Both the position numbers and the translations under genes were made by a program. Under the pieces are notes generated by a model, which saw nothing but the letters and a program-made list of their open reading frames with translations, ran no database searches and was not told the DNA's origin. This document shows, one piece after another, positions 1 to 8,727 of a DNA stretch of 64,000 nt (its first letter is position 1; each line of letters opens with the position of its first letter). Source of the stretch: Sulfolobales archaeon (lineage in GTDB: Archaea; Thermoproteota; Thermoprotei_A; Sulfolobales; AG1); NCBI GenBank assembly GCA_038881635.1, contig JAVZPJ010000003.1, positions 1 to 64,000 on the forward strand. The letters run 5' to 3'.

Positions 1-114
1 GGATTCCCCTATATGAGCTATGTAGCAGTTGTTCTACCGTTTAATGCCGCCGGTGTAGACAGACACAAGCATCAGCACATCTCATACCATTCAAACACTC
101 CAGAACGAAAATAA
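1..114 (+). CDS. 3' end of an unrecognised protein (cut by window edge)
   Basis: Frame 1 is open from the first base to a TAA at 112-114 and encodes 37 residues, with a hydrophobic stretch (YVAVVLPFNAAGV) followed by a His-rich polar tail (DRHKHQHISYHSN). The composition looks like a natural C-terminus rather than chance. The family is not recognised and the start lies outside the window. The alternative minus-strand frame at 72-275 is Cys/Phe-rich and looks like a shadow. Confidence 0.45.
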   Translation, partial: GFPYMSYVAVVLPFNAAGVDRHKHQHISYHSNTPERK

Positions 115-476
115 CATGAACAGCAACAAAGCATGTGAACAACACAAGTAAACATCAAAAAGAAAACAGCCCCATAAGTTATGATGAAGCACTTGAGAGA
201 TGTTAGGAATACTAATCCGAGGAAGATTTTATTCACATATTCTAGACCCTGCTCTGCAGAGGTGGATAATATCATTCATCTGTAAATCCTGCTACTCCGA
301 TACCTAAGATATGAAAGCTCCAGATCATTCTGAAAGCCTATCGCAACTGTTTTGGTTTATATTGCTTTATGTTATTCTTCTTGATTGTTATGTGTACCTT
401 ATTTTTAGTGGAGATATTCTATCTTCTTCTTATCTCTTTTCAGCGGGTATTTCAATAGAAAGCTATAACTATGATT

Positions 477-486
477 CTATATAAAG
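477..486 (+). promoter_or_regulatory. TATA-box-like element
   Basis: The sequence CTATATAAAG matches an archaeal TATA box and would place a transcript start near position 507. It could drive a small RNA carrying the following hairpin, or a long-leader mRNA for the amidohydrolase-like gene. Confidence 0.35.
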
Positions 487-506
487 ATAAAGCTTATAAT
501 CAGCTG

Positions 507-569
507 TGAAGCTCTTGAGAGAAGACTGATGGTTATCTTTTGATATCTACCAGTCTTCGTTTCCTCTCA
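507..569 (+). ncRNA. candidate hairpin RNA or structured leader
   Basis: GAAGACTG at 521-528 pairs with CAGTCTTC at 551-558, giving an 8-bp stem with a 22-nt loop. TGAGA (516-520) and TCTCA (565-569) could extend it across a 6-nt bulge. A TATA-like element sits at the right distance upstream. The hairpin is seen in the sequence; that it is transcribed is inference. It may be the 5' leader of the next gene instead of a separate RNA. Confidence 0.25.
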
Positions 570-626
570 TAATATCTGGATCCTAATAAATACCCCTATA
601 ATTCTAAGGATTAGTGGTGAGTTGAG

Positions 627-1769
627 ATTAGAATTCTTATCGAGAATGTATCAATGCTATTACCAGATAATAGAGGAGGTATGAAGTATGCTGAGAAAGG
701 TTTTATCTATGTGAAGGATGGGATCATAAGTGATGTAGGCGAAGGTGAAAGTCCTAGCGAGTACAAGTACCCGGATATCTTGATTAATGGTGAGAATAGA
801 ATGATAATACCAGGCATGATCGATGGATACTCTATATCATATCTATCACCTCTCAGCAGCCTGATAGCTCTCTCGAAGATTAAAAAAATCTCTGAGAACA
901 AAGATCTTCTATCTGTTCTAAGTGATACAGACGTGTATTATCTTACAGTGATAGGAGTTATCTCAAGAGTTATGAGGGGAGTGACTACTGTTGTCACAGA
1001 GATTCCGAAAATAGATCTCGCAGTTAAAATAGCGGATCTACTTGGTGTGAGAATGATAGCTGTTGTCAATATAGATAGATATAGTAAAGAGGAGACCGCT
1101 GATCATGTGCTGAGGATGAGAAAGTATGAGAGGTATAAAGAGGATCTTTTGAGAGTAGCTTTTTATACTAGCAGATTAGAGCTTTTAGAAGTTATCAGAG
1201 AATTCATGCCCAACAACACGGTTTTGATTCATTGGAGTTTATGCGATAAGATTCAAGATGATTCGAAAGTGATAGTCGTAGACCCCCCACCAGATCTCTG
1301 CAGAAATTTAATGAGCATATCAACAGATCCTAATGTTAGCATTGATGAAGTGATCAGTGGGAGAAAGTTTATAGGCACAGGTGCTAATAGAAGCAGAATC
1401 GTGACAGATAACATGATCTATCAAATTGATAGAACAAGATTAAGCCTTGTAGATCTGTTTAATAGATTGACTAGAGATGTAGCAGGAGTATACGGACTCC
1501 CCACAGGTTTCATAGAGAAAGGTCTTTACAGCGATCTAGTTATGTACGATCTATCTCAACCTCCTGCCTCTCCGTTTTACCATGACAAGAATATTCTTCT
1601 TAGAATGATTCTATGGGATATGCCCAGAATAGAGAGTGTTATCATAGGTAAAGAAATTATTATAGATGGAGGAGAGATCCTCAGCGTAGGTAGTGATCTA
1701 TATAGAAGAGCATATAGGAGGCTTAGAGATGTTATCAAAGATCTCGCCTCCGAAGAACTCTCCTCGTGA
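627..1769 (+). CDS. amidohydrolase-like protein lacking the metal-binding HxH
   Basis: The product resembles the metal-dependent amidohydrolase superfamily: an N-terminal beta strand, the signature region NRMIIPGMIDGYS, and a C-terminal segment (YGLPTGFIEKGLYSDLVMYD) typical of these proteins. In active members the signature reads PGxIDxHxH. Here both histidines are replaced (IDGYSI), so hydrolase activity is doubtful. The first canonical start is ATG 654, but in-frame codons upstream read RILIENVS, the usual first strand. They begin at an ATT (627) six bases after GGTGA (616-620), with a TGA at 618-620 and no ATG/GTG/TTG between. I favour the ATT start. The substrate is unknown. Confidence 0.75.
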   Translation: MRILIENVSMLLPDNRGGMKYAEKGFIYVKDGIISDVGEGESPSEYKYPDILINGENRMIIPGMIDGYSISYLSPLSSLIALSKIKKISENKDLLSVLSDTDVYYLTVIGVISRVMRGVTTVVTEIPKIDLAVKIADLLGVRMIAVVNIDRYSKEETADHVLRMRKYERYKEDLLRVAFYTSRLELLEVIREFMPNNTVLIHWSLCDKIQDDSKVIVVDPPPDLCRNLMSISTDPNVSIDEVISGRKFIGTGANRSRIVTDNMIYQIDRTRLSLVDLFNRLTRDVAGVYGLPTGFIEKGLYSDLVMYDLSQPPASPFYHDKNILLRMILWDMPRIESVIIGKEIIIDGGEILSVGSDLYRRAYRRLRDVIKDLASEELSS

Positions 1770-1807
1770 TCTTTTATGGATTAGAAGAATAGCTAGAGGG
1801 GTTTATA

Positions 1808-2398
1808 ATGCTAAATAGGTTTAGAACATATTTCAAGAGATTTATAACACCTATAGCACTCGCTATAGCTAAGTATGAGATTAACCCCAACATACTTACT
1901 CTCTCAGGATTCTCTATATCTCTACTAACACCCATACTATCTATGAAGTATTCCTTCCCAGGCTTTCTAATAGGATTACTTCTATCATCATTTTTCGATG
2001 TGCTGGATGGAGAGGTTGCAAGAGTTAGTGGTAGGGTATCAGGTTTTGGAGCGTTTCTAGATTCTACATGTGATAGGATTTCTGATGCTATCTATATCTA
2101 CTCTCTATCATTTCTAGGTCTTGATCTTAATATTGTGATCATATTAATAGTGCTCAGCCTGATGATAAGCTATACAAGAGCTAGAGCTGAAAGTCTTGGT
2201 GTGAAAATAGAGGGTGTAGGGCTTATGGAGAGGGGGGAGAGGATAATTTATCTGGCCTTGATCTCTATTCTAGGCATCTTCTCTAGGGAGCTTATGATCA
2301 TAGGCGCTTATATAATGATCATTCTAACGCTATATACTTTCATAGAGAGAGTTGTGCATGTTTCACAGAGCATGAGAAAAGTTTCTAGAGATAGATAA
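1808..2398 (+). CDS. CDP-alcohol phosphatidyltransferase (archaetidylinositol phosphate synthase-like)
   Basis: A 196-residue integral membrane enzyme with several hydrophobic helices and the family signature DGxxAR...GxxxDxxxD, seen as DVLDGEVARVSGRVSGFGAF followed by LDSTCDRISD (about residues 67-97). The later YTRARAESLG and MERGERI motifs are typical of the archaeal archaetidylinositol-phosphate synthase branch, which joins CDP-archaeol and inositol phosphate in ether-lipid synthesis. It lies 38 bases after the amidohydrolase-like gene and probably shares its transcript. The start ATG has GAGGGGT just upstream. Exact head-group specificity is inferred. Confidence 0.85.
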   Translation: MLNRFRTYFKRFITPIALAIAKYEINPNILTLSGFSISLLTPILSMKYSFPGFLIGLLLSSFFDVLDGEVARVSGRVSGFGAFLDSTCDRISDAIYIYSLSFLGLDLNIVIILIVLSLMISYTRARAESLGVKIEGVGLMERGERIIYLALISILGIFSRELMIIGAYIMIILTLYTFIERVVHVSQSMRKVSRDR

Positions 2399-2472
2399 GA
2401 AATTCCCTTAGGATTATCCTTCATAGAGAACTCGGTACTCATATTTTTAAATTTAAATACTATAGGTTTATC

Positions 2473-3237
2473 ATGGTTGAAGATATGTTCAGCATATTAC
2501 ACTCAGATGGTTCTTTCGTAAGAAAGATATTTGGAATGGTTATATCATCTCTAGAGGTCATACCGCTAAATGTGGAGAGCGATGGATTGAAGATTCTAGG
2601 TATATCCCCTGATAAGATGATAATGATCAAACTGGTAGCGCCTACACTCGCTTTCGAGGAGTTTAATCTAGATAGAGAAGTTAAGCTTTTTCTAGAGAAA
2701 GAGGATCTAAAGATGGCTATAAAGAGGTTAAGTAAGAGAGAGAAAGTTCATATAGAGTATAGAGAAGGTGATAGAGATCTTACTATGAGAATCATTAATC
2801 CGAAGACAGGTATTGAAAAAGTCCAACTAGTTCATTTGAGAGAAGAAGGTGAAGAACCTCCTGGAGAACTTGATCTTGAGCTAGAGACAGAAATACAGAT
2901 CTCAAGTGATCTACTTTCTAGTATCATAAGAGATGTGGCTGTCGCATCTGACGAAGCTGAGTTCAACGTTCACAAATCAAAGCTCAGGATCAGAAGTTCT
3001 GGAGAGCTCATGAGATACGAAGCCGTGCTCGAAGAAGGTAGAGGTCTTTTGTCTATTAGTAGCAAGTCTGATGCTGTTGTATCCAAGTATGCTATAGATC
3101 TCTTGAAAACTATTGTTAAAGGTCTTCCTAAGGAGTCTCTTATAACATTATCATTCGGCCCTTCGAAACCCATGAAAATATATATACCTCTGGAAGGAGG
3201 GGCGAGCGCTGTATACTGGGTAGCTCCTAGAGCATGA
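2473..3237 (+). CDS. pcn: DNA polymerase sliding clamp (PCNA)
   Basis: A 254-residue protein of normal PCNA length with the two-domain clamp pattern. The N-terminal domain carries the DGLKILGISPDKMIMIKL strand. The interdomain region has the acidic LRLEE-type segment (REEGEEPPGELDLELE). The C-terminal domain ends in PSKPMKIYIPLEGG. PCNA rings encircle DNA and tether polymerase, FEN1 and ligase. Crenarchaea often carry several PCNA genes forming heterotrimers, so this may be one of several. A TATA-like run at 2444-2458 lies about 25 bases before the ATG, so the mRNA is probably leaderless. Confidence 0.93.
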   Translation: MVEDMFSILHSDGSFVRKIFGMVISSLEVIPLNVESDGLKILGISPDKMIMIKLVAPTLAFEEFNLDREVKLFLEKEDLKMAIKRLSKREKVHIEYREGDRDLTMRIINPKTGIEKVQLVHLREEGEEPPGELDLELETEIQISSDLLSSIIRDVAVASDEAEFNVHKSKLRIRSSGELMRYEAVLEEGRGLLSISSKSDAVVSKYAIDLLKTIVKGLPKESLITLSFGPSKPMKIYIPLEGGASAVYWVAPRA

Positions 3238-3238
3238 G

Positions 3239-6148
3239 CTATCTATCATTCCAAAACTCTCTAGTTCTAAGATACTTCTTCTCAGCTTCTAGGATATTGA
3301 TGAAAAGCTCTTGATCTGTTCTGCTATTCCATAGAATCTTTTTCGCAGTATCTATCCCGATCCCTACTCCCATAAGAGCGTAGAGAGCTTTCTTACCGTT
3401 AGATGCTATCATGTCAGCAGATTCTCTAAGAAACTCTATTAACTCTTTCTCATCACTTGTAAGAGAATCAGATCTCTTAATTATGTAAGGTCTCGTTAGA
3501 ACTCTTCTCACGAGAGTTTTAGCTTTCTCACTCTCATACTTGTTCAACCCGACGAGAACCGCACCACATCTCTCACATCTAACAGGATCCTGTATATCTC
3601 TAAGTTTTTTAGAGTATGAATACCCGCATGAGAGACATATTAATTCTACATTCTTCTCATCAAGTCTTCTTCTTACAATTTCAGCAAGCATTTCTGGAGG
3701 TAGTGACTCGCCTCTTCTAACCACTTCGTATCCTGATAGAATTTCCAGAGACGCTTTAGCCATAATACTTAGACTAGATCTTGTGACATGAGAGAATGTA
3801 ACCTTCCCCATGTTAACCCTCCTAAGAAAATCTCTTAGAACATCTAGATCTATGAGCTCATGCAGAGCTTCTCTAACGGCTTCTTTCCATAGAATCGTAT
3901 TTCTATAGGATTCAGCAAATCTTCTAGCTTCTCTCAGCGAGATCTCTCTACTTATAACTCCGAGTTTTCTGGCCACAGAAACTATATACCATTTAATTTC
4001 ATTAGATTCTTCAATACTTCTGACAATTCTACTTTCTATATGGTCTGTATCGGCATGTCTCAACGCTTCATTTCTGATTATTCTCTCGATCAAGATCGGA
4101 TCTATATCAGATTGGAATAATAGAACTATAGAGTATGGAGTTATACCGGAAAACGATCTGATTGCAAGTTCTCTTAGGGAAGCTTGTAAAAGATATAGAA
4201 GAGCTCTATTACCTCTACTTCCAAGACATGTATATAAGAATAGATATGTAAAGCCGGATCCAGGATCAAACCATTTCTCAACCAGTATAAGATCTTCTCT
4301 GGGTAGAGGAGATCCTGAATTCACATGTTCCAAGGCGATTCTAGATATAATTTCAACAGCATCTCTAGACCATATCTCCGAAGCCTTCCTAGGATCAGAT
4401 AGAGATAGATTAATCATGCTACAAACCTCTCGCGCAACACGATACTCCACAGGTATCTGCTGCCCAATCCATCTAGGTATCTTAATATTAGACTCCCTAG
4501 CCTCCTCCACGTAGATCTTATCTTCAGAAACTCCTCTAACAACCCAAAATCTTCCTCCCAGAGCTATAGTTGCATCTTCCTCTACTTCTCTAACTACAAA
4601 CTCTTCATCTAGAGCTCCTATGATCTTTCTAGATATCATGTCTATCACATAGTATTTCTTAGTATCAGTGATCATCGTAGTAGAATAATAATAGATCTCA
4701 CCTTTCCGAGTAGGCTTTATATTCTTTCCATCGTAAGTGAGCATCTTCAGCTCTTTCAGAAAGCTTATAACTTCTTCTATCTCTGAATCTTTTATATCTT
4801 TAAAACAGTAGCTTCTTCTCACAATTCTTTTAATATTTTCTATAGAAGCTTCTCCGCTCATTGAGATCCCTACTATTTGATGCGCTAGCACATCTAGAGG
4901 GTTAACTCTCACTCTAGCACTCTCAAGATTTCTTCTATTAATCCTCAGATCTGAGGCTCTTCTAGCTAATACACTGCTTTCAGCAATATCAAATAAGTTT
5001 AGCATAGGTATTACAAAGCCTCTAGATGGGATCTGCTCTCTATGACCGCTTCTCCCGATTCTCTGAATAAGCTTAGTCACCTGTCTAGCCGAAGAGATCT
5101 GAATCACATTCTCTAGAACTCCTATATCTATACCCAGCTCTAAACTTGATGTTGCTATGACTCCATCTATAAGACCTTCTCTAAGACTTTTTTCTGCTTC
5201 AACCCTCTCATCTTTCGAAAGAGATCCGTGGTGTACTAGCATGTTCAAACCTTTAAGTCTCAAAGCACTACCTATGTACTCAGCTTGATCTCTTGTGTTT
5301 GTGAAGATTAGAACAGGTTTCTTCAATCTCTCAAGCAATCTCTCGAGCATTTCGATTCTTATATCGCTTTCATCACTATAATGCGATCTGCGATCTATGA
5401 GATTCGGTATCACTATATTTACAAGATACTCTTTTCCAGATGATACATCGATTATATCATAGGCTCTGTTCACTCCTGCCAGAAATCTGGCAACCAGATC
5501 AGGGCTTCCAACAGATCCTGATACTCCTATTCTCATATGAGGTCCTGAAATCTCCCACAGTCTTTCTAGAGCTACACTGAGTTCACAACCTCTCTCACTA
5601 TCAATAAGTTCATGTATTTCGTCTACTATTACATACTCAAGATCTCTGAACGCTTCTATGAGAGCTCTTGATGCTAAGATATTCTGAAGGCTTTCTGGTG
5701 TTGTGATCAGCATTATAGGAGGTTTCTCTCTGATTCTTTTTCTCTCACTATAAGATGTATCTCCATGCCATACTCTGATCTCTAGACCTAAGAACTTGAA
5801 TAATTCAATCAATCTCTCAAACAGATCTCTATTTAAAGCTCTTAAAGGAGTTATATAGAGAATCTTTATTCCACTAGTAGCACTGCTACTCCTCCTATAG
5901 AGGATCTTTGAAAGTATTGGTAGTAGCACAGCATATGTTTTACCAGTTCCTACCGGAGCTATCACAAGAAGATGTTTTAGACTGCTACTCTCCTTAACAT
6001 TATCTGATGTCTTCATCAGATATCTTATAACCTCTTCCTGGACCTTAGTAAGACTTTTAAACCTCAGGATCTTATCAATGGCTTCTCTTACTAGAGGATG
6101 TAGATTTTCCATCAGGTTCATTATTCTCACACTATCTAGAGCCTGCAT
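3239..6148 (-). CDS. Lhr-family ATP-dependent DEAD/DEAH helicase
   Basis: A 969-residue superfamily 2 helicase. Motif I APVGTGKT lies at residues 64-71, TTPES near 150, motif II DEIH at 176-179, and motif VI QRIGRSGHR further on. A long Lhr-type C-terminal region follows, ending in a four-cysteine zinc module (CLSCGYSYSKKL...CERCGA) and a helical tail. Archaeal Lhr proteins unwind branched DNA and RNA:DNA hybrids in repair or RNA metabolism. The gene converges on PCNA with one base between stops. Translation may begin at M10 (position 6121). The zinc module resembles that of larger archaeal Lhr-type helicases; the subgroup was not settled. Confidence 0.85.
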   Translation of the reverse strand: MQALDSVRIMNLMENLHPLVREAIDKILRFKSLTKVQEEVIRYLMKTSDNVKESSSLKHLLVIAPVGTGKTYAVLLPILSKILYRRSSSATSGIKILYITPLRALNRDLFERLIELFKFLGLEIRVWHGDTSYSERKRIREKPPIMLITTPESLQNILASRALIEAFRDLEYVIVDEIHELIDSERGCELSVALERLWEISGPHMRIGVSGSVGSPDLVARFLAGVNRAYDIIDVSSGKEYLVNIVIPNLIDRRSHYSDESDIRIEMLERLLERLKKPVLIFTNTRDQAEYIGSALRLKGLNMLVHHGSLSKDERVEAEKSLREGLIDGVIATSSLELGIDIGVLENVIQISSARQVTKLIQRIGRSGHREQIPSRGFVIPMLNLFDIAESSVLARRASDLRINRRNLESARVRVNPLDVLAHQIVGISMSGEASIENIKRIVRRSYCFKDIKDSEIEEVISFLKELKMLTYDGKNIKPTRKGEIYYYSTTMITDTKKYYVIDMISRKIIGALDEEFVVREVEEDATIALGGRFWVVRGVSEDKIYVEEARESNIKIPRWIGQQIPVEYRVAREVCSMINLSLSDPRKASEIWSRDAVEIISRIALEHVNSGSPLPREDLILVEKWFDPGSGFTYLFLYTCLGSRGNRALLYLLQASLRELAIRSFSGITPYSIVLLFQSDIDPILIERIIRNEALRHADTDHIESRIVRSIEESNEIKWYIVSVARKLGVISREISLREARRFAESYRNTILWKEAVREALHELIDLDVLRDFLRRVNMGKVTFSHVTRSSLSIMAKASLEILSGYEVVRRGESLPPEMLAEIVRRRLDEKNVELICLSCGYSYSKKLRDIQDPVRCERCGAVLVGLNKYESEKAKTLVRRVLTRPYIIKRSDSLTSDEKELIEFLRESADMIASNGKKALYALMGVGIGIDTAKKILWNSRTDQELFINILEAEKKYLRTREFWNDR

Positions 6149-6223
6149 CCACCAGCTCGATCTCTCTAGGTACTCTGGCTCTCATGGAGCGTTTTATGAT
6201 TCGTGAGAATATTAGAGTAGCGT

Positions 6224-6523
6224 TCATTTCTTAGTTTTCTTTAAAATCTTTCTTTTAGCAGTTTCTTCTGTCTCAGCTTTTTCAGTTTTTTCACCACCTT
6301 TGGTTTTCCTTCTCGCAGTTCTCCTTCTAGTTCCGAGATACTGTGATACCTCTTCTAAGCTTTTAGAACCTTGGATCAGCTGATCCCATAGTTCTGTAGC
6401 CTGGATCATTATATTGATCTGATCTAACGTGAAATGACCTTCCTCTTCAATATCTTCGTATTCCTCCTCTTCCTCCTCTTCTCCGATCTCTTCAATATAT
6501 TCATCTTGTTCGCTCTCGCTCAT
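6224..6523 (-). CDS. rpo13: RNA polymerase subunit Rpo13
   Basis: A 99-residue protein with a strongly acidic N-terminus (E-rich, residues 1-28), a short helical core (FTLDQINIMIQATELWDQLI) and a Lys/Arg-rich C-terminal tail. This layout and the core match the crenarchaeal polymerase subunit Rpo13 of Sulfolobus (remembered core pattern LSIQDIELLMKNTEIWDNLL), which binds near downstream DNA in the polymerase cleft. Low-complexity ends make automatic annotation likely to call it hypothetical. It stands alone between the helicase and a small unknown gene on the same strand. Assignment rests on the core motif and charge layout. Confidence 0.8.
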   Translation of the reverse strand: MSESEQDEYIEEIGEEEEEEEYEDIEEEGHFTLDQINIMIQATELWDQLIQGSKSLEEVSQYLGTRRRTARRKTKGGEKTEKAETEETAKRKILKKTKK

Positions 6524-6591
6524 GGAGGTGACCTGGCTAATGTTATTATATATGTTCTAGCTATATTAATTTTCTTGATTCATATCCTGAG

Positions 6592-6864
6592 TTAGGTATC
6601 TATCTCTTCTCTCTTCAGTATTTCCTCTGATACTTTTTCAACTAGATTCTTATTCCACTTTTCATAATGTTTTATAACGATCCACACTCTAACAAGTCTT
6701 TCATATTCTATGCAATCTGTCTCAATACTCTCGCCAGATACTGTCTCTACTATTATCTTAGATTTTCTAACCTTACTATCACTACAGTCTTGCATAATAC
6801 TTTTTCTTATAAGACCGTTAAGAGCCATACCTTCTAAATCTAGATAGTGAACTTTTCTACTCAC
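6592..6864 (-). CDS. small conserved-looking protein of unknown function
   Basis: A 90-residue, mixed-charge protein with no recognised motif. It has two cysteines (DCSDSK, TDCIEYE) and a helical C-terminal half rich in Lys and Glu. The start is a GTG with GGTG about 7 bases upstream. It lies upstream of rpo13 on the same strand (69-base gap), so co-transcription is possible. No function is proposed. Confidence 0.6.
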   Translation of the reverse strand: MSRKVHYLDLEGMALNGLIRKSIMQDCSDSKVRKSKIIVETVSGESIETDCIEYERLVRVWIVIKHYEKWNKNLVEKVSEEILKREEIDT

Positions 6865-7058
6865 TACAAGACACCTAATAAGAACTCTATTATTCTAGTA
6901 TAATAAAAATTCAGGAGTCATCTATCTCTAGTGATCTCCTATTAGAAGAAGAGGTTTCACATCTTATATGTAGAACTCATTCTAAAAGAAGTTCTACTAC
7001 CTACAATGACTTATAAACCGGATAAGCCTATAATAATAAGTCGTGGGTTTGAGAGCAG

Positions 7059-7358
7059 ATGATGTTCTGTCCTAAATGTGGAGGTATAATGATCCCTGTA
7101 CACTCTAAAGATAAGATGATTTTAAAATGTAGTAAGTGTGGATTTGAGGTTCACGCAACACAAGATGCTATACAAAGCTACTCTACCACTGTAAAGCCTT
7201 CGAGTGAGAGTAGGATTAAAACATCGAAGATAAGCGAATCTTCTTCTAAGATTCTTAGATCTCTAGAAGAGATAGAGCAAGAAAAGGAAGAGTTCTACGA
7301 GATATTCCTAGAGCTTTCCAGCGAAGAGAGTGAAGAGAAGGAATCTAGCGAGGAGTAA
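7059..7358 (+). CDS. TFS/Rpb9-type zinc-ribbon protein without the C-terminal ribbon
   Basis: The first 35 residues form a CxxC...CxxC zinc ribbon (FCPKCGGIM at 3-11 and KCSKCGFE at 23-30), like the N-terminal ribbon of archaeal transcript-cleavage factor TFS and RPB9. Full TFS is about 110 residues and has a second ribbon with an Asp-Glu pair that stimulates cleavage. Here it is replaced by a Ser-rich linker and a very acidic Glu/Ser tail. A polymerase-binding or regulatory paralog is likely, but cleavage stimulation is not expected. It is transcribed away from the gene at 6592-6864. Confidence 0.75.
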   Translation: MMFCPKCGGIMIPVHSKDKMILKCSKCGFEVHATQDAIQSYSTTVKPSSESRIKTSKISESSSKILRSLEEIEQEKEEFYEIFLELSSEESEEKESSEE

Positions 7359-8727
7359 TTCTTCTCTTTAGCAGGCTAGGTAGTTTTCTTCTATATCTTT
7401 CTAAAGATTCGAAGAGGAATAATCTTGATATAAGAAGTAGAATTGCTATGTTCTCAATAACAATCATAATAGATCCTATTATCGAATACTCCACGAACCT
7501 CGGATGTTCTATTAAACTAGATAGAACTAGAGGTCCTGTCACGGGATTAGATAGCAGTATGAACTTGTAGAGATCTGGAAGACCATAGAGATCTATGAAG
7601 AGAGATCCTATGAAGATCAGTACCAGAGGAATAGTGGGAAAACTTGAGAGAGATTGAGATATACGAACATCACTGCTCACAGCACCTATGAAAACTCCGA
7701 GGAGAGAGTAGAAGAACCCTGATAGAGCTATATAGAAGATAAGGATACCTATGACAATAGGCGACAACGGTGGAGATGTCTGATAGAGAGCGTATCCGGG
7801 AAAGATCTCTCCAAGTACACCAGCCGCACCGGGAAATACAGAGATCATAGTATTAAGAGAAGTAGCATTCATAGATGAAGGTATTGATAGAGTGAACATT
7901 TGAATGTATATATAATATCCGACTCCAAATCCCACAGATCCTAATATTCCCACAAACATCCCAGCCACAGACTTGGATAATATAATTAACTCTCTCTTCA
8001 AAGGCATTGTAAGCAGTATCTCCATCGTTTTCTCCTCATTCTCTACAGCTGTTGAGATCGCTGAATAACTTAGAGTAGATATTACTATCATCATAATTAG
8101 TACTAGAATTATAAGAGGTAGAATTATAAAGCTTTCCGCTAATGAGAATGGAAATAGAATCTTCTTTTCAGGCTCATAGTACATTAGGCTGTAGGAAGCA
8201 GGGTTCTTGATAAACTCAAGCTCTAGATCTGTTATATTTTTATATTTAGCGTATAGAGATGTAGATATAGTATTTATAAGCTCTTCTATTCGTGGGAGGA
8301 TTGTCGAGATGCTCATCTGGTATGCAAGACTACCTCTATAAGGTGCTAGAATATACAGAGATAATTTACTACTACTAAGAATCCCAGGTATCGAGCTCAT
8401 ATTTATGACAACTATTGGATTATCAGCTGTCTTAGGAAGCTCGATAGAGTTGAGATAGTATATCTCAGGTGTGATTCTCATATTAGGAGCCAATGTTTTA
8501 AGGAGAAGTATGAACTCTTTTTCTATGGGTGTATCAGTGTAGTTATATAGATATATAGAGATCTTAAGCTCGCTAAGTGAAGAAGATATAGTACTTTGAA
8601 AAGCTGTCAAGCTTATAAATAATCCTAGTAGTGGCATTAATGCTATACCTAGGATCATTGGGATCCATATTCTAGGATCTCGTATCATATCGTAGAAATC
8701 TTTCTTAATCAGTACCTTGAGACTCAT
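7345..8727 (-). CDS. ABC-2 type transporter permease
   Basis: A 460-residue membrane protein: one N-terminal helix (WIPMILGIALMPLLGLFISL), a large extracytoplasmic domain of about 150 residues, then five or six helices near residues 190-450. The segment ENEEKTMEILLTMPL is the coupling region typical of ABC-2 permeases. It forms an exporter with the ATPase encoded immediately upstream; the ATPase stop and this ATG overlap (TGATG). The substrate cannot be read from sequence. Its 3' end overlaps the convergent zinc-ribbon gene by 14 bases. Confidence 0.88.
   Translation of the reverse strand: MSLKVLIKKDFYDMIRDPRIWIPMILGIALMPLLGLFISLTAFQSTISSSLSELKISIYLYNYTDTPIEKEFILLLKTLAPNMRITPEIYYLNSIELPKTADNPIVVINMSSIPGILSSSKLSLYILAPYRGSLAYQMSISTILPRIEELINTISTSLYAKYKNITDLELEFIKNPASYSLMYYEPEKKILFPFSLAESFIILPLIILVLIMMIVISTLSYSAISTAVENEEKTMEILLTMPLKRELIILSKSVAGMFVGILGSVGFGVGYYIYIQMFTLSIPSSMNATSLNTMISVFPGAAGVLGEIFPGYALYQTSPPLSPIVIGILIFYIALSGFFYSLLGVFIGAVSSDVRISQSLSSFPTIPLVLIFIGSLFIDLYGLPDLYKFILLSNPVTGPLVLSSLIEHPRFVEYSIIGSIMIVIENIAILLLISRLFLFESLERYRRKLPSLLKRRITPR

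Larger units (their letters stand above)
115..620. other. intergenic stretch with a possible promoter and hairpin
   Basis: About 500 bases without a convincing gene. It holds a TATA-like element near 477-486 and an inverted repeat at 516-569, listed separately. The rest is AT-rich and I see nothing else in it. Confidence 0.5.

Noticed and set aside
72-275. Minus-strand 67-residue frame
   Set aside because: Cys/Phe/Met-rich composition unlike the genes here, overlaps a better plus-strand C-terminus, and has no SD or promoter.
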